A DNA stretch of 64,000 nucleotides from Pseudomonadota bacterium (GCA_023433445.1 JAEZCS010000016.1:4723-68722); one strand, 5' to 3'; counted from the stretch's first letter, positions 34,730 to 43,215 are shown. The notes: a model not told the origin generated them from the letters alone. Made by a program: numbers and translations.

Positions 34730-35790
34730 CAGCTACTCTTTCCTTGCCGGACATAGGCGATGAGCGCCTCGACATGCGCGATCGGGGTATCGGGAAGGAT
34801 GCCATGGCCGAGGTTCAGGATATGCGGCCTGCCCGCAAAGGCGGCGCGGATATTGTCGACCGACTCCTCGACCGCCCTGCCCCCGGCGATGAGCGCCAGC
34901 GGATCGAGATTGCCCTGCACAGGCAAGCCCTTGGGCAACACACGGTTCGCCCAATGGGGATCGATGGTTTCATCGACGCCGATCGCGTCGACGCCCGTTC
35001 CAGCCGCATAATCGGCGAGCTTGGCGCCCGCGCCCTTGGGGAAACCGATGACAGGGATATTGGGGTGGAGCACCTTCAACTTCTCCACAATCCGCCGGTT
35101 GGGTTCGATGACCCAGCGATTGAACTGAAGCGGCGCAAGGCTGCCGGCCCAGCTGTCGAACAGCTGCACCGCCTCTACGCCCGCCGTGATCTGGCCCGAC
35201 AGATAGGTGACGGTGGACTCGATGATGGCGTCGATGATCGCGCCGAAGCGTTCCGGGTCCTGATAGGCGAGACGGCGTGCTGCCCCCTGATCCTTGCTGC
35301 CCTGCCCTGCCACCATATAGGTCGAGATGGTCCAGGGACTACCTGCAAAGCCAAGGAAGGTGACGGATGGGTCCAGCGCCGCCTTCACGCGCGCCACGGT
35401 GTCGTAGACCGCCTCGTAGCGGCTCAGATCAGGCTTGAGCGCCGACAGGTCGGTTTCGCTGAGGATTGGCGCGAGGCGCGGCCCCTCCCCCGTTTCGAAC
35501 CAGAGATTTTGCCCCATCGCATAAGGCACGATCAAAATGTCGGAAAAGAGGATCGCACCATCAAAGCCGAAGCGGCGAAGCGGCTGGATCGTGACTTCAG
35601 CAGCAGCCGGGCTATCATAGACCAGCTCGAGAAAGCCGCCCTTCTGCGCGCGCAAGGCACGATATTCTGGCAGATAGCGGCCCGCCTGGCGCATCAGCCA
35701 CATGGGCGGCACGGGCAGGCTTTCACCCTTCAGGACGGAAAGCAGCGGCTTGGAAGTTCCAGCGGAAAGGCCGGCATCTTGTCCCGTCAT
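34729..35790 (-). CDS. hemE: Uroporphyrinogen decarboxylase
   Basis: The 353-residue enzyme decarboxylates uroporphyrinogen III to coproporphyrinogen III. It shows the N-terminal signature 'PVPPMWLMRQAGRYLPEYR', 'GFDGAILFSDILIVPYAMG' with the catalytic Asp, and the central 'FAGSPWTISTYMV'. It is the first gene of hemE-hemJ, reading away from the presumed origin. The ATG at 35790 is followed upstream by the AT-rich edge of the origin region. Confidence 0.95.
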   Translation of the reverse strand: MTGQDAGLSAGTSKPLLSVLKGESLPVPPMWLMRQAGRYLPEYRALRAQKGGFLELVYDSPAAAEVTIQPLRRFGFDGAILFSDILIVPYAMGQNLWFETGEGPRLAPILSETDLSALKPDLSRYEAVYDTVARVKAALDPSVTFLGFAGSPWTISTYMVAGQGSKDQGAARRLAYQDPERFGAIIDAIIESTVTYLSGQITAGVEAVQLFDSWAGSLAPLQFNRWVIEPNRRIVEKLKVLHPNIPVIGFPKGAGAKLADYAAGTGVDAIGVDETIDPHWANRVLPKGLPVQGNLDPLALIAGGRAVEESVDNIRAAFAGRPHILNLGHGILPDTPIAHVEALIAYVRQGKSS

Positions 35791-35934
35791 AATCTCTCTT
35801 ATTTAGATTCTTAAAAAGGATGATGGAGATAGTAGAGGCGTTGGCAGCGGGGTTTATGCGCTGTGCCCCGATTTGCCAACAGCTTGACTCCCTGACCTCA
35901 AGGATTCCGACGCGAGTCAGTTCATTCATCCCCG

Positions 35935-35955
35935 TTACCCACAGCTTGTGGATGA
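35935..35955. promoter_or_regulatory. Two head-to-head DnaA boxes
   Basis: TTACCCACA (35935-35943, plus strand) and TGTGGATGA (35947-35955, a minus-strand box) each differ from TTATCCACA by one base and are separated by three bases. Closely paired inverted boxes like these can seed DnaA assembly. Confidence 0.65.
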
Positions 35956-35977
35956 AAATGACGACCTGTGGGAGCCA

Positions 35978-35986
35978 TGTGGATAA
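35978..35986 (-). promoter_or_regulatory. Perfect DnaA box
   Basis: TGTGGATAA on the plus strand is the exact reverse complement of the consensus TTATCCACA. It lies in the centre of the presumed origin. Confidence 0.8.
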
Positions 35987-36046
35987 GATTCCGGCTAATG
36001 GGGGCTACCCAAATGGGGGTATTTCATCCGCAACCTATCCCTTGCT

Positions 36047-36055
36047 TTATCCACA
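36047..36055 (+). promoter_or_regulatory. Perfect DnaA box near ppsR
   Basis: TTATCCACA is an exact consensus DnaA box, 23 bases before the ppsR ATG. Besides serving the origin, DnaA bound here could affect ppsR transcription. Confidence 0.8.
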
Positions 36056-36078
36056 GGCTCCACACAGAGATATGCGTC

Positions 36079-36906
36079 ATGTCGCGTATCCATCTGCATT
36101 TGCTCTCTGACTCCACCGGCGAGACGCTGGAGAATATCGCCAAGGCAGCGATCGGTGCCTTTGAAAATGTCGAGGCGGTACGGCATTTCTGGCCGATGGT
36201 GCGGTCCGATGTCCACCTTGACCGGATCATGGAGGAGATTGCCGCCAATCCCGGCCTGGTGTTGTTCACCCTGTCCAATCATCAGTTGCGGCGGCGGCTG
36301 GAAACCCGGTGCCGGGCGCTGGGCCTGCCCCATGTCGCGGCGCTCGATAGCGTGACTGACGCCCTGTCCAACATATTGGGGCAGGAAACCCGCAATCGGC
36401 CGGGGCGCAAACATATTTTGGACGAAGCCTATTTCGCGCGGATCGAGGCGATCCAGTTCACCATCGCCCATGATGACGGCGTGGGCCATGAAAATTGGGA
36501 AGAGGCGGACATTGTGTTGGCGGGCGTGTCGCGCGCATCCAAGACGCCGACCTCCATCTATCTTGCCAATCGCGGATACAAGACGGCGAACATTCCCCTG
36601 GTGGTGCAATCGCCGCCGCCGCGCAGCCTCTATTCGCTGAGGCATCCGATGGTTGTGGGGCTGACGGTCAGCCCGGAGCGGCTGGTGCAGATCCGCCGCA
36701 ATCGCCTTCTGTCTTTGAATCAGGCGCCGGAGACCAGCTATGTCAATCTGGACAAGGTGCAGGAGGAGCTGGCCTTTGCCCGGCGCATGTTTGCCGACAA
36801 TGGCTGGCCGGTGATCGACATGACGCGCCGGTCGATCGAGGAAGCGGCGGCGGCCATCATCAACCTGTTCAATGACCGTGTGCTGGCGGAAGGAAGTGAA
36901 GCATGA
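36079..36906 (+). CDS. ppsR: PEP synthase/PPDK regulatory kinase-pyrophosphorylase
   Basis: The 275-residue DUF299 protein switches pyruvate-phosphate dikinase or PEP synthase on and off by ADP-dependent phosphorylation and phosphate-dependent dephosphorylation. The N-terminus is 'HLHLLSDSTGETLENIAKAA', and the nucleotide-binding loop is 'VLAGVSRASKTPTSIYLANR' (about residues 151-170). It is the first gene right of the presumed origin. The ATG at 36079 gives the family N-terminus; the frame is open upstream through the origin but is non-coding there. It overlaps maf by 4 bases. Confidence 0.93.
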   Translation: MSRIHLHLLSDSTGETLENIAKAAIGAFENVEAVRHFWPMVRSDVHLDRIMEEIAANPGLVLFTLSNHQLRRRLETRCRALGLPHVAALDSVTDALSNILGQETRNRPGRKHILDEAYFARIEAIQFTIAHDDGVGHENWEEADIVLAGVSRASKTPTSIYLANRGYKTANIPLVVQSPPPRSLYSLRHPMVVGLTVSPERLVQIRRNRLLSLNQAPETSYVNLDKVQEELAFARRMFADNGWPVIDMTRRSIEEAAAAIINLFNDRVLAEGSEA

Positions 36907-37496
36907 TCGTGCTGGCGTCACAAAGCGCAAGCCGCCGAGCGTTGTTGCAGGCGGCGGGCGTTCCGTTCGAAGCGCTCTCGCCCGGCGTGGATGAGGAAGC
37001 GGCGAAGGAATCGCTGCGGGCTGACGGATTGGACGCGCGAGCCTTGGCGGATGCCCTCGCCGAGTTGAAGGCGCTGCGGGTGTCGCGCCGGGTGCCGGGT
37101 GGATTGATCCTGGGCTGCGACCAGACTTTGAGCCTGGATGACGGCAGCATGATCGACAAGGCTGTGGATCGGGCCGATGCCGAACGGATCCTGCGCCTCT
37201 TGTCCGGGCGGGTGCATCATCTGCATAGCGCTGCCGTCATCGTGCTGAATGGTGAGCCGATCTGGCGACATATTGAACGGGTACGCATGACCGTGCGCCC
37301 TTTGTCAGATAGTTTCATAGCTAAGTATCTAGACGAGGAATGGGAGCATTGCCGCTGGTGCGTCGGCAATTACCGGATCGAGGGGCCGGGTGTGCAGCTG
37401 TTCAGCAAGGTGGAAGGGAGTCAGTTCGCGATTCAGGGGCTTCCGCTGCTGCCGCTGCTTGACTTTCTGCGCGTGCGGAGCGTTCTGCCGTCATGA
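36903..37496 (+). CDS. maf: Maf-like nucleotide pyrophosphatase
   Basis: The 197-residue protein starts with the Maf signature 'IVLASQSASRRALLQAAGV' and includes 'ILGCDQTLSLDD', 'RVHHLHSAAVIV' and a C-terminal 'GPGVQLFSKVEGSQFAIQGL'. Maf proteins hydrolyse non-canonical or modified nucleoside triphosphates to monophosphates. Which base is preferred (dTTP/UTP or m7GTP) is not clear. The gene overlaps ppsR and aroE by 4 bases each, in the conserved ppsR-maf-aroE-coaE-dnaQ operon. Confidence 0.9.
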   Translation: MIVLASQSASRRALLQAAGVPFEALSPGVDEEAAKESLRADGLDARALADALAELKALRVSRRVPGGLILGCDQTLSLDDGSMIDKAVDRADAERILRLLSGRVHHLHSAAVIVLNGEPIWRHIERVRMTVRPLSDSFIAKYLDEEWEHCRWCVGNYRIEGPGVQLFSKVEGSQFAIQGLPLLPLLDFLRVRSVLPS

Positions 37497-38314
37497 CTGA
37501 CAAGCTTCCCTATGCAGAGGTGATCGGCGATCCGATCGCGCACAGCAAATCGCCGCTCATCCACAATTTCTGGCTCGATTGCCTGGGTATCGAGGCGGAA
37601 TATAAAAAGACCCATGTGACGGCAGAGGGGCTTTCCGCCTATTTCTTGGAGCGCAGGGCCGACCCCGACTGGTTGGGGTGCAATGTCACCATTCCCCACA
37701 AGATCGCGGTGATGGACTATACGGACGACCCAGGCGGCGTGCGCGAGCGGATCGGGGCGATGAACACGATCGCCAGCGAAACGAGCGGGCCGTTGATCGG
37801 CACCAATACCGATGCGGGCGGGTTCCTTCAGCCGTTGCTGCGCGACAAATGGAAGGGGGATAGCGCCGTGCTGATCGGCGCGGGCGGTGCGGCGCGGGCG
37901 ATCCTGTTCGCGCTGACGAGCCTTGGCGTGCCGGACATCACCGTCATGGTGCGCGATGCGGCCAAGGGACAGGCGCTGCTGGACCGGGCGAAGGTGAAGG
38001 GACGGGTGATCGCAATGGGCGACGCGCTTCCGGCCGCCGATCTGCTGGTCAATACCAGTTCGCTAGGGATGGTCGGGCAGCCGGTGCTGGACCTGGACCT
38101 TTCCCCGCTGCCCGGTGATGCGACCGTCTATGACATTGTCTATGCGCCGCTGGAGACTCAATTGCTCAAGGCCGCGCGGGCAAGGGGATTGAAGGCGCTG
38201 GACGGGCTGGAGATGCTGATCGGGCAGGCCGCGCTCGCCTTCGACATCTTTTTCGATGCGCAGGCGCCGCGTGAACGGGACGATGAATTGCGCGCTCTGC
38301 TGCTGGCGGCCTGA
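37493..38314 (+). CDS. aroE: Shikimate dehydrogenase
   Basis: The 273-residue NADPH-dependent enzyme reduces 3-dehydroshikimate in aromatic amino acid synthesis. It has the substrate site 'GDPIAHSKSPLIHNFWL', the catalytic lysine in 'GCNVTIPHKIAVM', the glycine-rich NADP loop 'VLIGAGGAARAILFAL' and the C-terminal 'DGLEMLIGQAALAFDIF'. It overlaps maf by 4 bases, and coaE starts 6 bases later. Confidence 0.94.
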   Translation: MTDKLPYAEVIGDPIAHSKSPLIHNFWLDCLGIEAEYKKTHVTAEGLSAYFLERRADPDWLGCNVTIPHKIAVMDYTDDPGGVRERIGAMNTIASETSGPLIGTNTDAGGFLQPLLRDKWKGDSAVLIGAGGAARAILFALTSLGVPDITVMVRDAAKGQALLDRAKVKGRVIAMGDALPAADLLVNTSSLGMVGQPVLDLDLSPLPGDATVYDIVYAPLETQLLKAARARGLKALDGLEMLIGQAALAFDIFFDAQAPRERDDELRALLLAA

Positions 38315-38320
38315 AACGCC

Positions 38321-38914
38321 ATGAAGATCTACGGGCTGACCGGATCGATCGGCATGGGAAAATCGGCTGTTGCCGCCATGTTGCGGCGGGAGGGCGTGCC
38401 CGTCTTTGATGCGGATGCGCAGGTGCATCGGTTGCAGGGGCCGCAGGGCAGGCTGTTGCAGGCAATCGAAGCGCGCTTTCCCGGAACGACGGGGCCTGCG
38501 GGCGTGGACAGGGCAAAGCTCGGTGCGGCGGTGTTCGGGCATCCGCAGGAATTGAAGGCGCTCGAAGCAATCGTCCATCCGGCGGTAAGGGAAGAGCGGA
38601 TGGCGTTCCTGCGTCGGCACAGGTCGCGCGCCTTTGTCGTGCTGGATATTCCCTTGCTGTTTGAAGGGCATATGGAGCGCAAGCTGGCCGGGGTCATTGT
38701 CGTTACCGCGCCAGCATGGAAACAGCGCAAGCGCGTGCTGGCCCGGAAGGGCATGACGGTGGCGAAATTCCGCAGAATCCTGCATTTGCAGACGCCGGAT
38801 GCTGAAAAGCAGCGGCGGGCAGACTATATCATTCATACAGGCACCACATTTGCCGCCACGCAGGCTCAGGTGCGGCGCTTGGTTGCTTGCCTTGGATCAA
38901 AGACAGGCCGATAA
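38321..38914 (+). CDS. coaE: Dephospho-CoA kinase
   Basis: The 197-residue P-loop kinase phosphorylates dephospho-CoA, the last step of CoA synthesis. It begins 'MKIYGLTGSIGMGKSAVAAM' with the Walker A motif at residues 8-15, followed by 'VPVFDADAQVHRL' and 'VVLDIPLLFEGHMERK'. The start is 6 bases after aroE. The length is typical. Confidence 0.93.
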   Translation: MKIYGLTGSIGMGKSAVAAMLRREGVPVFDADAQVHRLQGPQGRLLQAIEARFPGTTGPAGVDRAKLGAAVFGHPQELKALEAIVHPAVREERMAFLRRHRSRAFVVLDIPLLFEGHMERKLAGVIVVTAPAWKQRKRVLARKGMTVAKFRRILHLQTPDAEKQRRADYIIHTGTTFAATQAQVRRLVACLGSKTGR

Positions 38915-38937
38915 GGAATAGCCGAGAGTCGGCGTGA

Positions 38938-39639
38938 ATGAGGTCAATGCGCGAGATTATTTTCGATACAGAAACCACTGGGTTCGACCCGGCCTCGGGC
39001 GATCGGCTGGTAGAGATCGGTTGCATCGAACTGCTGAACCGGGTGCCCACGGGCCGCACCTTCCACGCTTACTATAATCCTCAGCGATCGATGCCCGCCG
39101 CTGCCGAAGCGATTCACGGGCTGTCGGACATATTCCTGAAGGACAAGCCGCTTTTCGCGCATGGAGTCGAGGAGCTGCTGGACTTTCTGGAGGACAGCCA
39201 CCTCGTCGCGCACAATGCGCGGTTTGACTTCGGCTTCCTCAACCATGAGTTGAAGCTTTGCGGTCTGCCTGAAGTGGGCATGCACCGGATGATCGACACG
39301 GTCGCGATCGCGCGGCAGCTGCATCCTGGCGCCAAACATAGCCTGGACGCGCTTTGCACCCGCTATGGCATCGATCGCAGCCACCGCATCAAGCATGGCG
39401 CCTTGCTGGACGCCGAATTGCTGGCGCAGCTGTATATCGAGCTAAAAGGAGGCCGTCAGATCGGCCTTGGTCTAGCACAGGAGGAAGAGAAAGACGCCAT
39501 TCGGGTGGAACTCGCGGCCAATATCGCGGTTCGCCCTGTTCGTCCCGCGCGGGTTTTCGTGGCCAGCGCGATGGAGCTGGAGAGGCATGCAGCGTTTGTC
39601 GCGATGCTGGAAAAGCCGCTCTGGCTGGAAGAGGCTTGA
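38938..39639 (+). CDS. dnaQ: DNA polymerase III epsilon subunit (proofreading exonuclease)
   Basis: The 233-residue DEDDh exonuclease proofreads the replicative polymerase. Exo I is 'IIFDTETTGFDPASGDRLVE', Exo II lies in 'LVAHNARFDFGFLNHEL', and Exo III is 'HGALLDAELLAQLYIEL' with the catalytic His and Asp. The C-terminal 45 residues would contact the alpha subunit. The ATG at 38938 or one at 38947 could be the start. It is the last gene of the ppsR operon. Confidence 0.93.
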   Translation: MRSMREIIFDTETTGFDPASGDRLVEIGCIELLNRVPTGRTFHAYYNPQRSMPAAAEAIHGLSDIFLKDKPLFAHGVEELLDFLEDSHLVAHNARFDFGFLNHELKLCGLPEVGMHRMIDTVAIARQLHPGAKHSLDALCTRYGIDRSHRIKHGALLDAELLAQLYIELKGGRQIGLGLAQEEEKDAIRVELAANIAVRPVRPARVFVASAMELERHAAFVAMLEKPLWLEEA

Positions 39640-39720
39640 AGGCTGGTTTGACATACTGCCCTTCACGCTTCGCCCAACCGGACTGCGTCCCGCAGCCCGG
39701 CAAGAACAAGGAGAAGGCAT

Positions 39721-40326
39721 ATGGATATTCGTGTTTCCGGGCATCAGGTCGATACGGGCGAGGCTCTGAAGGAGCATGTGGCGACCCGGTTGGAGGCGAT
39801 GGCCGAGAAATATTTTTCGCGCACGATTTCCGCCCAGGTCACGTTCCGGCCTGCGCCCCATGGGGCTTTCCACTGTGATATCGTCTGTCATGTGATGACC
39901 GGCCTGATCCTGAAAGGAGCGGGCGAGGCGCAGGAAGCGCATCCGGCGTTCGATCAGGCGGCAGAAAAGATCGAACGGCAGCTGCGGCGCTACATGCGCC
40001 GCCTGAAGGACCGCCACCCACAGGCTGTCGCTGCCGAAGCGCTGCGCGCCAATGGCTATGACCTCAATGGGATGGATGGCGCGGGCTACACCATCTTCGC
40101 TTCGTCGCATGAGGAAGAGGAACCGGCCGACGCACCCCTGATCGTGGCGGAGACGCGGGTCGACATTCCAGAAGCCAGCGTGTCGGACGCGGTCATGATG
40201 CTGGACCTGCGCAATACCAACGCGCTGCTGTTCCTGAACGCCGGCACATCGGCCTATAACATGGTCTATCGCCGCCAGGATGGGACGATCGGCTGGGTCG
40301 AGCCACGCGCGCAGGCGAACGCCTGA
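39721..40326 (+). CDS. hpf: Long ribosome hibernation promoting factor
   Basis: The 201-residue protein has the N-terminal HPF domain ('MDIRVSGHQVDTGEALKEHV', about residues 1-105) and the C-terminal S30AE domain (about 145-200, 'TNALLFLNAGTSAYNMVYRR') of long HPF. The long form dimerises 70S ribosomes into 100S particles in stationary phase. A strong AAGGAGAAGG precedes the ATG, implying good translation. ptsN follows after 127 bases, a pairing common in proteobacteria. Confidence 0.92.
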   Translation: MDIRVSGHQVDTGEALKEHVATRLEAMAEKYFSRTISAQVTFRPAPHGAFHCDIVCHVMTGLILKGAGEAQEAHPAFDQAAEKIERQLRRYMRRLKDRHPQAVAAEALRANGYDLNGMDGAGYTIFASSHEEEEPADAPLIVAETRVDIPEASVSDAVMMLDLRNTNALLFLNAGTSAYNMVYRRQDGTIGWVEPRAQANA

Positions 40327-40453
40327 CCACCGAGCCCGGTCCCGGGCCGCCATTGACCCGAAGCGGCAGGCGGCCTATGGGGCCGGGCTTTATATCCCCG
40401 GGCACGCGCGATTTGTTGGGGTATGGCGCACCCCCGGCTGTTCCAGGTTGGTC

Positions 40454-40921
40454 ATGGTTCATTTCAACGACATCATCGCGCCGGAAGCCGTAGCAACAGA
40501 CGTCTCGGCAAACGGCAAGAAAGCCCTGTTTCAGAAGATCGCGCAGCTGTCCGCGTCTGCATATCGATTGAACCCCGACATGGTTTCAGAAGCCCTGTTC
40601 GAGCGCGAACGCCTGGGTTCGACGGGCTTTGGCGGCGGAGTCGCCATCCCGCATGCGAAGATTCCCGGGCTTGAGCGTATGAGCGGAGCTGTCGTGCTGC
40701 TCGATCCGCCGATTGCCTTTGATGCGGTGGACGATGCCCCGGTCGACATCGTCTTCGCCTTGCTGTCGCCAGTCGATAGCGGCGCGGAGCATCTGAAGAC
40801 GCTGGCGCGGGTATCGCGCTACTTGCGCGACGAAGGCCATGTCGCGCGGCTGCGAGGCGCGAAATCAGCCGAGGCGCTGCACGCCTTGCTGGCTGGCGGT
40901 GAAACGCGGGACGCCGCCTGA
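40454..40921 (+). CDS. ptsN: Nitrogen-PTS EIIA component PtsN
   Basis: The 155-residue protein is the EIIA-Ntr phospho-acceptor of the nitrogen-related phosphotransferase system. The phosphorylated histidine is His67 in 'GVAIPHAKIPGL'. It controls potassium transport, ppGpp synthesis and other targets through its phosphorylation state. The ATG at 40454 gives the family N-terminus ('MVHFNDIIAPEAV'); the frame is open upstream, but that stretch is arginine-rich and unlike PtsN. The 127-base gap before it shows only GC-rich palindromes. Confidence 0.92.
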   Translation: MVHFNDIIAPEAVATDVSANGKKALFQKIAQLSASAYRLNPDMVSEALFERERLGSTGFGGGVAIPHAKIPGLERMSGAVVLLDPPIAFDAVDDAPVDIVFALLSPVDSGAEHLKTLARVSRYLRDEGHVARLRGAKSAEALHALLAGGETRDAA

Positions 40922-40922
40922 G

Positions 40923-41378
40923 ATGACCCAAGTGCCGAGCGGCGAGGCAGCGCATTTTCGGGCGCTGGAGAATCTCTACCGCTCCGCACCCATCAACCGG
41001 CTGTTCCGATCTGAGCTGACGATTCCAGAGCCGGGCCGCTCCATCATCGAATTCGACGTCGATGAAGAGCAGTTCCACGCGGCGGGCGCGGTCCATGGCA
41101 CGGTCTATTTCAAGATGATGGACGACGCCGCCTTTTATGCGGCGAACAGTCTGGTCAGCGATCGTTTCCTGCTGACGACCGCGTTCAACCTGCTGTTCAC
41201 CCGGCCGATCGGGCCTGGACGAATTCGCGCCGAAGGCCGTTGGATCAGTGGCAAGCGACGTGTATTCGTCGCCGAAGCAAGCCTTGTCGACATGGACGGC
41301 GAAGAGGTTGGCCGGGGAACCGGCACATTCATGCGGTCACACATCCCCCTGTCATCGCTGCCAGGCTATGCAGGCTGA
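40923..41378 (+). CDS. PaaI-family hotdog thioesterase
   Basis: The 151-residue protein has the hotdog fold pattern with 'GAVHGTVYFKMMDDAAFYAA' (about residues 56-75), which matches the catalytic 'H-G-x(n)-D' helix of PaaI-type acyl-CoA thioesterases. The later 'LLTTAFNLLFTRPIGPGRIRAEGRW' region forms the central strand pair. The acyl-CoA substrate is unknown. It starts right after ptsN and overlaps the DUF1491 gene by 11 bases. Confidence 0.82.
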   Translation: MTQVPSGEAAHFRALENLYRSAPINRLFRSELTIPEPGRSIIEFDVDEEQFHAAGAVHGTVYFKMMDDAAFYAANSLVSDRFLLTTAFNLLFTRPIGPGRIRAEGRWISGKRRVFVAEASLVDMDGEEVGRGTGTFMRSHIPLSSLPGYAG

Positions 41379-41706
41379 CCGACTGACCAGCGCGATGCTG
41401 GTCGGCGTGCTGGTGAGGCGCGCGGCAGCGGCGGGCGGCTTTGCTACGGTGCTGGTAAAAGGCGACGATATCAGCGGCGTCATCCTGATCGAAGCGGCCG
41501 AAAGAGGGCAGTTTTCCGGCCTTTTCGAGCGCATGTCCGACTTTGAAGGCGGGTATCGGATGGAACGGTGCGGGCCTGCGGTGGAAGAGGGAACCGAGTC
41601 CCTCAATCAATATATAGCCAGGCGCAAAAGATCGGACCCCGACCTGTGGGTGATCGAACTCGATATCGCGGATGCTGAACGGTTCGCCGCTGAAACGATC
41701 TGCTGA
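41368..41706 (+). CDS. DUF1491 family protein
   Basis: The 112-residue protein matches the alphaproteobacterial DUF1491 family, with 'AMLVGVLVRRAAAAGGFATV' near the N-terminus, 'VLVKGDDISGVILIE' and the C-terminal 'RRKRSDPDLWVIELD'. The function is not known. It overlaps the thioesterase gene by 11 bases, so they are co-translated. The next 183 bases up to 41889 show no gene. Confidence 0.75.
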   Translation: MQADRLTSAMLVGVLVRRAAAAGGFATVLVKGDDISGVILIEAAERGQFSGLFERMSDFEGGYRMERCGPAVEEGTESLNQYIARRKRSDPDLWVIELDIADAERFAAETIC

Positions 41707-41889
41707 TCGTTGACTCTCCCGGGCGGTGAGGGCACTGGCCCCTCCCAACGCTTAACGCGCAGGTTGCCGAATTCGCCCGTGGGGGGCGGGCGAGGTAAAC
41801 ACGCAGACGGGGGGCGGCCTGACGTCGATAGTATGTGATGGGGTTTTTCCCGACGTCCCTGGCCAAGAACCGCACGTTTCTGAGTTATA

Positions 41890-42537
41890 ATGAGTTTACG
41901 TTTGAAGGCCGCGACTGCCGCGGCATTTGCCCTGACCGCAACAGTGGCGGTTACTGCGGCCGATATGTCGAGCGCCAGTGAAGCCGCTCCATCGGTCGTC
42001 TCCCTCACAGGGAATCAAGAGCTGAATGCAGCTCCGGCGGCTTCCAAGCCCGCTGTTGTTTTCGCCGCACCGCGCGAAGTCGCGCAGCCGCTGGCCGATC
42101 TTTCCGACAGTGCCGATGTGCGCGCCGACAATCTGTCTGCCCTGGTCGATGCGCATGGCGAGGCCGAAAGCGTCGAGGGCGACATGAGGTGCCTGGCCGG
42201 CGCGGTCTATTTCGAGTCGAAGGGCGAAAGCCTGGAAGGCCAGCTGGCGGTCGCTCGTGTCATCATCAATCGCGCGAAGTCGGGCCGTTTCGCCAGCAGC
42301 CTGTGCGGCGTTGTTTATCAGCCCGGCCAGTTCAGCTTTGTTCGCGGACGTGGCATGCCCGCAATTCCGACGGCAAGCGAAAGCTGGCGGCAGGCGGTCG
42401 CGATCGCGCAGATCGCCATGCAGGATCGTTGGGACAGCAAGGCGGAAGGCGCCCTGTTCTTTCACGCCCGCCGCGTGTCGCCGAACTGGGGCAAGCGTCA
42501 ATTGGCCGCGATCGACAACCATATCTTCTATCGCTGA
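41890..42537 (+). CDS. SleB-type cell wall hydrolase
   Basis: The 215-residue protein has a signal-like N-terminus (about residues 1-30), an alanine-rich linker and a C-terminal Hydrolase_2 (SleB) domain. The presumed catalytic glutamate is Glu109 in 'AGAVYFESKGESLEGQLAV'. 'VIINRAKSGRFASSLCGVVY' and 'GALFFHARRVSPNWGK' follow. SleB-type enzymes are lytic transglycosylases cutting peptidoglycan. The gene ends in a strong terminator. Confidence 0.85.
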   Translation: MSLRLKAATAAAFALTATVAVTAADMSSASEAAPSVVSLTGNQELNAAPAASKPAVVFAAPREVAQPLADLSDSADVRADNLSALVDAHGEAESVEGDMRCLAGAVYFESKGESLEGQLAVARVIINRAKSGRFASSLCGVVYQPGQFSFVRGRGMPAIPTASESWRQAVAIAQIAMQDRWDSKAEGALFFHARRVSPNWGKRQLAAIDNHIFYR

Positions 42538-42566
42538 TCCTCGGGTCGCACATCACAAGGACAGCG

Positions 42567-42602
42567 GGCCGGTTCAGGAAACTGAATCGGCCTTTTCTTT
42601 TG
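42567..42602 (+). terminator. Intrinsic terminator after the SleB-type gene
   Basis: GGCCGGTTCAG (42567-42577) pairs with CTGAATCGGCC (42582-42592) over 11 bp with one G-U and a GAAA loop, followed by TTTTCTTTTG. This is a clear rho-independent terminator. Confidence 0.88.
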
Positions 42603-42628
42603 TTCCCTTCTTGTTCTAAAAGCGCAGC

Positions 42629-43138
42629 ATGAGTCCGGCTTCTTCCTTGCCCGCGCCCGATGAGGGCTGCTCACCGCTGACTGACGGTACGGCGCTGGCC
42701 GTCGCGCGCGGGACGTTGCGGCTATTCTATCGCCACGACATGAGTGGGATATTGGAAGTGCCGCTGCCCAATGGCCGCCGTGCCGACATCATGGCGCTGG
42801 ATAGCGCGGGCCGCATCACCATCGTCGAGATCAAATGCAGTCGCGCTGATTTGCTGGGCGACATGAAGTGGCCCGATTATCTTGATTATTGCGATCGCTT
42901 CTTCTGGGCGGTGCCTTCCGGCTTCGACTTGGCGTTGTTCGATAGCGAAGCGCTGTGGCCAGCGCGAACCGGCCTGATCGTTGCGGACCAATATGATGCC
43001 GAACTGCTGCGGCCAGCGCCAGTCGAGCCGCTCGCTGCTGCGCGCCGAAAGGCAGAGACGCTGCGTTTTGCGCGGCGGGCGGCGCGGCGGCTGACCGCAC
43101 TGGCGGACCCGGACCATGCCGCGGAACTGGGGTGGTGA
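42629..43138 (+). CDS. mmcB: MmcB-family DNA repair protein
   Basis: The 169-residue protein fits MmcB, which is part of the alphaproteobacterial SOS response to mitomycin C damage. A PD-(D/E)XK nuclease-like core is visible: Asp53 in 'GRRADIMALD' and Glu67/Lys69 in 'ITIVEIKCSRADLLGD'. 'DYLDYCDRFFWAVPSGFD' follows. The basic C-terminus may bind DNA. I see no clear LexA box upstream. It starts 27 bases after the SleB terminator. Confidence 0.8.
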   Translation: MSPASSLPAPDEGCSPLTDGTALAVARGTLRLFYRHDMSGILEVPLPNGRRADIMALDSAGRITIVEIKCSRADLLGDMKWPDYLDYCDRFFWAVPSGFDLALFDSEALWPARTGLIVADQYDAELLRPAPVEPLAAARRKAETLRFARRAARRLTALADPDHAAELGW

Positions 43139-43215
43139 CGGCTGACGTCGCAACCTCGACCTTTATCGAGGGCGCGTGCCTCAATATTCACTGGCGAGAG
43201 GCAGAAGCAGGCCCG

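Larger units (their letters stand above)
35791..36078. other. Probable chromosomal replication origin (oriC)
   Basis: This 288-base gap between divergent hemE and ppsR carries two perfect DnaA boxes (35978-35986 and 36047-36055) and two with one mismatch facing each other (35935-35943 and 35947-35955). It also has an AT-rich edge (35791-35820), a candidate unwinding region, and a direct repeat AATGGGGG at 35997-36004 and 36012-36019. In Caulobacter and Rickettsia the origin lies between hemE and the homologue of ppsR (DUF299). Genes on both sides read mostly away from it. I found no clear TTAA-N7-TTAA CtrA site; one TTAT/TTAA pair near 35799-35814 has the wrong spacing. Confidence 0.82.

Noticed and set aside
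35799..35814. CtrA-like pair TTAT...TTAA at the hemE edge of the origin
   Set aside because: The half-sites are 8 bases apart instead of 7 and one is imperfect, so it is not called as a CtrA site.
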